From positions 1 to 59,380 of the forward strand of contig JAQGDQ010001148.1 of NCBI GenBank assembly GCA_030141605.1: DNA of 59,380 nt, in the 5' to 3' direction. Positions 49,941 through 59,380 of the stretch are shown here, piece after piece. The translations under genes were made by a program, and so were the position numbers. The notes under the pieces are model-generated. The model made no database searches and was not told the DNA's origin. It saw only the letters and a list, made by a program, of their open reading frames with translations. Source of the DNA: Tubiluchus corallicola (Eukaryota; Priapulida; Priapulimorpha; Priapulimorphida; Tubiluchidae). How positions within the stretch are numbered: the first letter of the stretch is position 1; each line of letters opens with the position of its first letter.

Positions 49941-52900
49941 TGACAAACATCAGTTTCCGCACCAAAGTTAATTAGTCATTATTAGATGTTGCAAACATGG
50001 TGTCTTTCTTAATTGTGTCATTGCATAGGTACCACCTGTGTCATTTTAAAGCAAATATAGAAAAGCTGTTACTACATGTATCTACATATGAAATAGACAG
50101 TAAGTCCGCACTTTTGTAGAGAATGAGCACAGAATACGTACAGAATGAGTTATTACATGTAATGAACTGTTATACGTGTATTTATGAGTTGTTGTTAATT
50201 TTGCTAAACAATTGTTAAGTTAATTTTTAATAAAATATTTTGCACTTCACTTAGAACTTAATATGAATCAGTCATATCAAACTAAATTAAAATATAGTAG
50301 TAGTTGTTTGTCCCAATATTTTATTGTTAAGATGTTTAAGTTGCCATTTTTCTGTTTCAGATTACAGAAGTTGCTGATGAGGGAAAAATCTTGCTGTTTT
50401 CTAGTGTCAAGCCAGTTGCCTATTTCTTCTGTTTCGTCAATATCAGTTGTTAGCAGGTGCTACATGCAAAAAAGCTCACACGGGATTACAATTACTTGAG
50501 AAGAACAGTATTTGTTCCAAACATTTAGGTAAAGATCACAACTTGTTTTCTAGTCTAAAATGAAGTATAGTACAATGTTAATAATAATGTTTCCGGTATG
50601 TCAAATCACAGAGGCAGCGCAAACGTCTTTTTCGTTTACTTATCACCTATTTGAGTGAATGTGTTCTGCCCTGTGCCTCACCTCTTTCTTTACCAAAGGA
50701 AGTATTCAAAAATTAGGTAAATGATTTCTCTAGTTATGGCGCTTCGTGATTCAAAATTTAGAAAGCATAAGCTAATATGCTTTGTCACGTTCACACAACA
50801 TGTGCTTCTGTAAAGGTAGAGCGAAGACATTGAAAAAATGTTGCGTGTTAAAAATGGTTGCAACGAAGAAACACAAAATGAAGCTATTACCAAATATTTA
50901 AATAATATTTCAAGAATTAAGAGCAGAAACGACGAAATGATTTTTTTAAATTACAAACAAATGACAATAACAATGTTTAGTGACCTGCTAGATAAAATGA
51001 AAATTTCACTTGTCATACAAAAGAGTAACACCTACGTCACAGCTTGAGGGTAAATTTCGTGCATATAATATAATAATTTTTGATATCTCGCCTCTTTGGT
51101 TTGTCAATTATTATAAGGACCAGAAGAAACTTTCGATCAGATTTCCTTGAATTTCTGCCTTCTGGTACCTGTGTATCTATAAATCTTATTATGAATTCCC
51201 TGTTCCTTTCTAGGCGCCCTGTCTTCATTTCAGAATGCAGCCACAAACATCAGTTTCCGCACCAATGTTAATTATTTGTTATTAGATGTTGTAAACATGG
51301 TGTCTTTCTTAATGTGTCATTGCATAGGTACCACCTTTGTCATTTTAAAGTAAATATAGAAAAGCTGTTACTACATGTATCTACAAATGAAATAGACAGT
51401 AAGTCCATACTTTTGTAATGAATGAGCACAGAATACGTACAGAATGAGTTATTACATGTCATTAACTGTTATACATGTTTTTTTGAGTTGTTGTTAATTT
51501 TGCTAAACAATTGTTAAGTTAATTTTTAATAAAATATTTTGCACTTCACTTACAACTTAATATGAATCAGGCATATCAAACTAAAATAAAATATAGTAGT
51601 AGTTGTTTGTCCCAATATTTTATTGTTAAGATGTTTGAGTTGCCATTTTTCTGTTTCAGATTATAGAAGTTGCTTATGAGGGAAAAAACTTGCTGTTTTC
51701 TAGTGTCAACTCTGTTGCCTATTTCTTCTGTTTCGTCAATATCAGTTGTTAGCAGGTGCTACATGAAAAAAAGCTCACATAGGATTACAATTACTTGAGA
51801 AGAACAGTATTTGTTCCAAACATTTAGGTAAAGATCACAACTTGTTTTCTAGTCTAAAATGAAGTATAGTACAATGTTAATAATAATGTTTCCTGTATGT
51901 CAAATCACAGAGGCAGCGCAAACGTCTTTTTCGTTTACTTATCACCTATTTGAGTGAATGTGTTCTGCCCTGTGCCTCACCTCTTTCTTTACCAAAGGAA
52001 GTATTCAAAAATTAGGTAAATGATTTCTCTAGTTATGGCGCTTCGTGATTCAAAATTTAGAAAGCATAAGCTAATATGCTTTGTCACGTTCACACAACAT
52101 GTGCTTCTGTAAAGGTAGAGCGAAGACATAGAAAAAATGTTGCGTGTTTAAAATGGTTGCAACGAAGAAACACAAAAGGAAGCTATCACCAAATATTTCA
52201 AGAATTAAGAGCAGACACGACCAAATGATTTTTTAAATTACAAGCAAATGACAATAACAATGTTTAGTGACCTGCTAGATAAAATGAAAATTTCGCTTGT
52301 CATACAAAAGAGTAAAACCAACGTCAGTGCTAGAGGATAAATTTCGTGCATATAATATAATAATTTTTGATATCCCACCTCTTTGGTTTGTCAATTATTA
52401 TAAGGACCAGCAGAAACTTTCGATCAGATTTTTTTGAATTTCTACCTTCTGGTACCTGTGTATCTATAAATCTTATTATGAATTCCGTATTCCTTTCTAG
52501 GCGCTCTGTCTTCATTTCACCATGCAGCCACAAACATCAGTTTCCGCACCAATGTTAATTAGTTGTTATTAGATGTTGAAAACATGGTGTCTTTCTTAAT
52601 GTGTCATTGCATAGGTACCACCTTTGTCATTTTAAAGCAAATATAGAAAAGCTGTTACTACATGTATCTACAAATGAAATAGACAGTAAGTCCGTACTTT
52701 TGTAGAGAATGAGCACAGAATACGTACAGAATGAGTTATTACATGTAATGAACTGTTATACGTGTATTTGTGAGTTGTTGTTAATTTTGCTAAACAATTT
52801 TTAAGTTAATTTTTAATAAAATATTTTGCACTTCACTTACAACTTAATATGAATCAGGCATATCAAACTAAAATAAAATATAGTAGTAGTTGTTTGTCCC

Positions 52901-55900
52901 AATATTTTATTGTTAAGATGTTTGAGTTGCCATTTTTCTGTTTCAGATTATAGAAGTTGCTGATGAGGGAAAAAACTTGCTGTTTTCTAGTGTCAACTCT
53001 GCTGCCTATTTCTTCTGTTTCGTCAATGGCAGTTGTTAGCAGGTGCTACAAGCAAAAAAGCTCATGTAGGCTTACTATTACTTGAGAAGAACAGTATTTG
53101 TTCGAAAGACTTACGTAAAGATCACAACTTGTTTCCTAGTCTAAAATGAAGTAAAGTACAATGTTAAAATAATGTTTCCTGTATGTCAAATCACAGAGGC
53201 AGCTCAATCGTCTTTTTCTTTACTTATCACTTCTTTGAGTGAATGTGTTCTGCCCTGTGCCTCACCTCTTTCTTTACCAAAGGGAGTATTCAAAAATTAG
53301 GTAAATGATTTCTCTAGTTATTCTCTAGTTATGGCTCTTCGTGGTTTAAAATTTAGAAAGCATAAGCTAATATGCTTTGTCATGTTCACACAACATGTGC
53401 TTCTGTAAAGGTAGAGCGAAGGCATAGAAAAAAAGTTGCGTTTAAAAATGGTTGCAATGAAGAAACACAAAAGGAAGCTATTACCAAATATTTCAAGAAT
53501 TAAGAGCAGACACGACGAAATGATTTTTTTAAATTACAAGCAAATGACACAAACAATGTTTAGTGACCTGCTAGATAAAATGAAAATTTCACCTGTTAAA
53601 CAAAAGAGTAATACCAACGTCAGTGCTAGAGGGTAAATTTCGTGCATATAATATAATAAATTTTGATATCCCACCTCTTTGGTTTGTCAATTATTATAAG
53701 GACCAGCAGAAACTTTCGATCAGATTTTTTTGAATTTCTACCTTCTGGTACCTGTGTATCTATAAATCTTATTATGAATTCCGTATTCCTTTCTAGGCGC
53801 TCCGTCTTCATTTCACCATGCAGCCACAAACATCAGTTTCCGCACCAAAGTTAATTAGTCATTATTAGATGTTGCAAACATGGTGTCTTTCTTAATTGTG
53901 TCATTGCATAGGTACCACCTGTGTCATTTTAAAGCAAATATAGAAAAGCTGTTACTACATGTATCTACATATGAAATAGACAGTAAGTCCGCACTTTTGT
54001 AGAGAATGAGCACAGAATACGTACAGAATGAGTTATTACATGTCATTAACTGTTATACATGTTTTTTTGAGTTGTTGTTAATTTTGCTAAACAATTGTTA
54101 AGTTAATTTTTAATAAAATATTTTGCACTTCACTTACAACTTAATATGAATCAGGCATATCAAACTAAATTAAAATATAGTAGTAGTTGTTTGTCCCAAT
54201 ATTTTATTGTTAAGATGTTTAAGTTGCCATTTTTCTGTTTCAGATTACAGAAGTTGCTGATGAGGGAAAAATCTTGCTGTTTTCTAGTGTCAAGCCAGTT
54301 GCCTATTTCTTCTGTTTCGTCAATATCAGTTGTTAGCAGGTGCTACATGCAAAAAAGCTCACATGGGATTACAATTACTTGAGAAGAACAGTATTTGTTC
54401 CAAACATTTAGGTAAAGATCACAACTTGTTTTCTAGTCTAAAATGAAGTATAGTACAATGTTAATAATAATGTTTCCTGTATGTCAAATCACAGAGGCAG
54501 CGCAAACGTCTTTTTCGTTTACTTATCACCTATTTGAGTGAATGTGTTCTGCCCTGTGCCTCACCTCTTTCTTTACCAAAGGAAGTATTCAAAAATTAGG
54601 TAAATGATTTCTCTAGTTATGGCGCTTCGTGATTCAAAATTTAGAAAGCATAAGCTAATATGCTTTGTCACGTTCACACAACATGTGCTTCTGTAAAGGT
54701 AGAGCGAAGACATTGAAAAAATGTTGCGTGTTAAAAATGGTTGCAACGAAGAAACACAAAATGAAGCTATTACCAAATATTTCAAGAATTAAGAGCAGAC
54801 ACGACCAAATGATTTTTTAAATTACAAGCAAATGACAATAACAATGTTTAGTGACCTGCTAGATAAAATGAAAATTTCACTTGTCATACAAAAGAGTAAC
54901 ACCTACATCACAGCTTGAGGGTAAATTTCGTGCATATAATATAATAATTTTTGATATCCCACCTCTTTGGTTTGTCGATTATTATAAGGACCAGAAGAAA
55001 CTTTCGATCAGATTTCCTTGAATTTCTACCTTCTGGTACCTGTGTATCTATAAATCTTATTATGAATTCCCTATTCCTTTCTAGGCACTCTGTCTTCATT
55101 TCACCATGCAGCCACAAACATCAGTTTCCGCACCAATGTTAATTAGTTGTTATTAGATAATGAAAACATGGTGTCTTTCTTAATGTGTCATTGCATAGGT
55201 ACCACCTTTGTCATTTTAAAGCAAATATAGAAAAGCTGTTACTACATGTATCTACAAATGAAATAGACAGTAAGTCCGTACTTTTGTAGAGAATGAGCAC
55301 AGAATACGTACAGAATGAGTTATTACATGTAATGAACTGTTATACGTGTATTTATGAGTTGTTGTTAATTTTGCTAAACAATTTTTAAGTTAATTTTTAA
55401 TAAAATATTTTGCACTTCACTTACAACTTAATATGAATCAGGCATATCAAACTAAAATAAAATATAGTAGTAGTTGTTTGTCCCAATATTTTATTGTTAA
55501 GATGTTTGAGTTGCCATTTTTCTGTTTCAGATTATAGAAGTTGCTTATGAGGGAAAAAACTTGCTGTTTTCTAGTGTCAACTCTGTTGCCTATTTCTTCT
55601 GTTTCGTCAATGGCAGTTGTTAGCAGGTGCTACATGCAAAAAAGCTCACATAGGTTTACTATTACTTGAGAAGAACAGTATTTGTTCCAAAGACTTACGT
55701 AAAGATCACAAGTTGTTTCCTAGTCTAAAATGAAGTAAAGTACATTGTTAATAATAATGTTTCCTGTGTGTCAAATCACAGAGGCAGCGCAAACGTCTTT
55801 TTCGTTTATTTATCACTTCTTTGAGTGAATGTGTTCTGCCCTGTGCCTCACCTCTTTCTTTACCAAAGGAAGTATTCAAAAATTAGGTAAATCATTTCTC

Positions 55901-58900
55901 TAGTTATTCTCTAGTTATGGCTCTTCGTGGTTCAAAATTTAGAAAGCATAAGCTAATATCCTTTGTCATGTTCACACAACATGTGCTTCTGTAAAGGTAG
56001 AGCGAAGGCATAGAAAAAAAAGTTGCGTTTAAAAATGGTTGCAATGAAGAAACACAAAAGGAAGCTATTACCAAATATTTAAATAATATTTCAAGAATTA
56101 AGAGCAGACACGACGAAATGATTTTTTTAAATTACAAACAAATGACAATAACAATGTTTAGTGACCTGCTAGATAAAATGAAAATTTCACTTGTCATACA
56201 AAAGAGTAACACCTACGTCACAGCTTGAGGGTAAATTTCGTGCATATAATATAATAATTTTTGATATCTCGCCTCTTTGGTTTGTCAATTATTATAAGGA
56301 CCAGAAGAAACTTTCGATCAGATTTCCTTGAATTTCTGCCTTCTGGTACCTGTGTATCTATAAATCTTATTATGAATTCCCTGTTCCTTTCTAGGCGCCC
56401 TGTCTTCATTTCACCATGCAGCCACAAACATCAGTTTCCGCACCAATGTTAATTATTTGTTATTAGATGTTGTAAACATGGTGTCTTTCTTAATGTGTCA
56501 TTGCATAGGTACCACCTTTGTCATTTTAAAGTAAATATAGAAAAGCTGTTACTACATGTATCTACAAATGAAATAGACAGTAAGTCCATACTTTTGTAAT
56601 GAATGAGCACAGAATACGTACAGAATGAGTTATTACATGTCATTAACTGTTATACATGTTTTTTTGAGTTGTTGTTAATTTTGCTAAACAATTGTTAAGT
56701 TAATTTTTAATAAAATATTTTGCACTTCACTTACAACTTAATATGAATCAGGCATATCAAACTAAAATAAAATATAGTAGTAGTTGTTTGTCCCAATATT
56801 TTATTGTTAAGATGTTTGAGTTGCCATTTTTCTGTTTCAGATTATAGAAGTTGCTGAGGAGGGAAAAAATTGCTGTTTTCTAGTGTCAAGTCAGTTGCCT
56901 ATTTCTTCTGTTTCGTCAATATCAGTTGTTAGCAGGTGCTACATGAAAAAAAGCTCACATAGGATTACAATTACTTGAGAAGAACAGTATTTGTTCCAAA
57001 CATTTAGGTAAAGATCACAACTTGTTTTCTAGTCTAAAATGAAGTATAGTACAATGTTAATAATAATGTTTCCTGTATGTCAAATCACAGAGGCAGCGCA
57101 AACGTCTTTTTCGTTTACTTATCACCTATTTGAGTGAATGTGTTCTGCCCTGTGCCTCACCTCTTTCTTTACCAAAGGAAGTATTCAAAAATTAGGTAAA
57201 TGATTTCTCTAGTTATGGCGCTTCGTGATTCAAAATTTAGAAAGCATAAGCTAATATGCTTTGTCACGTTCACACAACATGTGCTTCTGTAAAGGTAGAG
57301 CGAAGACATAGAAAAAATGTTGCGTGTTTAAAATGGTTGCAACGAAGAAACACAAAAGGAAGCTATCACCAAATATTTCAAGAATTAAGAGCAGACACGA
57401 CCAAATGATTTTTTAAATTACAAGCAAATGACAATAACAATGTTTAGTGACCTGCTAGATAAAATGAAAATTTCGCTTGTCATACAAAAGAGTAAAACCA
57501 ACGTCAGAGCTTGAGGGTAAATTTCGTGCATATAATATAATAATTTTTGATATCCCACCTCTTTGGTTTGTCAATTATTATAAGGACCAGCAGAAACTTT
57601 CGATCAGATTTTTTTGAATTTCTACCTTCTGGTACCTGTGTATCTATAAATCTTATTATGAATTCCGTATTCCTTTCTAGGCGCTCTGTCTTCATTTCAC
57701 CATGCAGCCACAAACATCAGTTTCCGCACCAATGTTAATTAGTTATTATTAGATGTTGTAAACATGGTGTCTTTCTTAATTGTGTCATTGCATAGGTACC
57801 ACCTTTGTCATTTTAAAGCAAATATAGAAAAGCTGTTACTACATGTATCTACAAATGAAATAGACAGTAAGTCCATACTTTTGTAGAGAATGAGCACAGA
57901 ATACGTACAGAATGAGTTATTACATGTAATGGACTGTTATACGTGTATTTATGAGTTGTTGTTAATTTTGCTAAACAATTTTTAAGTTAATTTTTAATAA
58001 AATATTTTGCACTTCACTTACAACTTAATATGAATCAGGCATATCAAACTAAAATAAAATATAGTAGTAGTTGTTTGTCCCAATATTTTATTGTTAAGAT
58101 GTTTGAGTTGCCATTTTTCTGTTTCAGATTATAGAAGTTGCTGATGAGGGAAAAAACTTGCTGTTTTCTAGTGTCAACTCTGTTGCCTATTTCTTCTGTT
58201 TCGTCAATGGCAGTTGTTAGCAGGTGCTACATGCAAAAAAGCTCACATAGGCTTACTATTACTTGAGAAGAACAGTATTTGTTCCAAACACTTACGTAAA
58301 GATCACAAGTTGTTTCCTAGTCTAAAATGAAGTAAAGTACAATGTTAATAATAATGTTTCCTGTGTGTCAAATCACAGAGGCAGTGCAAACGTCTTTTTC
58401 GTTTATTTATCACCTATTTGAGAGAATGTGTTCTGCCCTGTGCTTCACGTCTTTCTTTACCAAATGAAGTATTCAAAAATTAGGTAAATGATTTCTCTAG
58501 TTATTCTCTACTTATGGCGCTTCGTGGTGCAAAATTTAGAAAGCATAAGCTAATATGCTTTGTCACGTTCGCACAACATGTGCTTCTGTAAAAGTTGAGC
58601 GAAGGCATAGAAAAAATGTTGCGTGTTAAAATGGTTGCAACGAAGAAACACAAAAGGAAGCTATTACCAAATATTTCAAGAATTAAGAGCAGACACGACG
58701 AAATGATTTTTTTAAATTACAAGCAAATGACGCCAACAATGTTTAGTGACCTGTTAGATAAAATGAAAATTTCACTTGTCATACAAAAGAGTAATACTTA
58801 CATCAGATCTTGAGGGTAAATTACGTGCATATAATGTAATAATTTTTGATATCCCACCTCTTTGGTTTGTCAATTATTATAAGGACCAGAAGAAACTTTC

Positions 58901-59380
58901 TATAAGCTTTCTATGAATTTCTACCTTCTGGTACCTGTGTATCTATAAATCTTATTGTGAATTCCCTATTCCTTTCTAGGCGCTCTGTCTTCATTTCACC
59001 ATGCAGCCACAAACATGAGTTTCTGCACCAATGTTAATTAGTTGTTATTAGATGTTGTAAACATGGTGTCTTTTTTAATTGTGTCATTGCATAGGTACCA
59101 CCTTTGTCATTTTAAAGCAAATATAGAAAAGCTGTTACTACATGCATCTACATATGAAATAGACAGTAAGACCATACTTTTATAGAGAATGAGCACAAAA
59201 TACCTACAGAATGAGTTATTACATGTAATGGACTGTTATACGTGTATTTATGAGTTGTTGTTAATTTTGCTAAACAATTTTTAAATTAATTTTTAATAAA
59301 ATATTTTGCACTTCACTTACAACTTAATATGAATCAGGCATATCAAACTAAAATAAAATATAGTAGTAATTGTTTGTCCC
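49941..59380. repeat. ~1.29-kb tandem array, 7+ copies, running off the window
   Basis: Landmark CAGTTTCCGCACCA recurs at 49951, 51251, 52538, 53834, 55122, 56432, 57718 and (as GAGTTTCTGCACCA) 59017, giving unit lengths of 1286-1310 bp. Copies are highly similar and share diagnostic variants in a mosaic pattern. Each unit contains a short decayed frame resembling a Harbinger transposase N-terminal part. No splice-supported gene was found in the unit. The array continues beyond 59380. Confidence 0.96.
58595..58813 (+). pseudogene. Harbinger/PIF-like transposase fragment within the array unit
   Basis: The frame encodes a basic stretch (KKHKRKLLPNISRIKSRHDE) followed by FLNYKQMTPTMFSDLLDKM. 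This resembles the (Y/F)xxxRMxxxxFxxLLxxv segment near the N-terminus of HARBI1/PIF transposases; the following conserved part and the DDE catalytic core are missing. Equivalent, variably frameshifted copies occur near 50838-51047, 52140-52340, 53436-53636, 54720-54920, 56030-56225 and 57316-57515. Similarity was judged by eye, so the family call is tentative. Confidence 0.35.

Noticed and set aside
49941-59380. Repeated 63-78-codon frames on both strands as a gene family
   Set aside because: Copies share frameshifts and lack start/splice context; better explained as a transposon-derived tandem repeat.

Overview
The window is animal (metazoan) nuclear DNA. It is AT-rich, its genes have introns with GT-AG splice sites, TATA boxes and AATAAA signals, and it carries DNA-transposon remnants and a great deal of tandem repeat (roughly a third of the window). 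I cannot name the species. The gene content (secreted PAN/apple protein, non-fibrillar collagen-like protein, clustered digestive-type S1 proteases) fits a marine invertebrate, perhaps a mollusc; that is a guess.

Layout. 1-4.6 kb: no gene recognised, with a 45-bp x3 repeat and a 60-bp x20 minisatellite. 4.66-9.25 kb (+): secreted PAN/apple gene. Exon 1 is clear. Downstream exons that may encode half of a galectin-like fold are inferred from compatible splice phases. Its last intron appears to hold a 1.7-kb array in which nearly every triplet is CYR. 9.95-12.28 kb (-): collagen-like gene, made of one 343-codon Gly-X-Y exon spliced to a 90-residue non-collagenous C-terminal exon; a further upstream exon may lie at 18.7 kb. 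15.8-17.4 kb: hAT-like element with an 8-bp target duplication and a second inverted-repeat element nested in it. 23.2-27.4 kb (-), 36.3-41.7 kb (-) and 44.6-49.2 kb (+): three complete paralogous S1 serine-protease genes. Each has seven exons with the same intron phases (1,0,2,0,1,0), a signal peptide, an activation site and a full catalytic triad. Their S1 pockets differ: one trypsin-like, one altered trypsin-like, one with Thr189/Asp226. Between them are large minisatellites (56 bp x ~46, 55 bp x ~22), a perfect 60-bp palindrome, a 509-bp hAT MITE with 8-bp target duplication, and two dispersed-repeat families. 49.94 kb to the window end: a ~1.29-kb tandem array (7+ copies) whose unit carries a decayed fragment resembling a Harbinger/PIF transposase.

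How it fits together: the three proteases look like a local tandem family of secreted, probably digestive, zymogens that has diverged in substrate pocket. The most unusual observation is that in two of them (weaker in the third) a tandem array contains or starts at a 5' splice site. In the 36-41 kb gene the catalytic-His exon end plus donor is triplicated. In the 44-49 kb gene the first repeat unit spans the exon 4/intron 4 junction. This suggests that minisatellites can be born at splice donors here.
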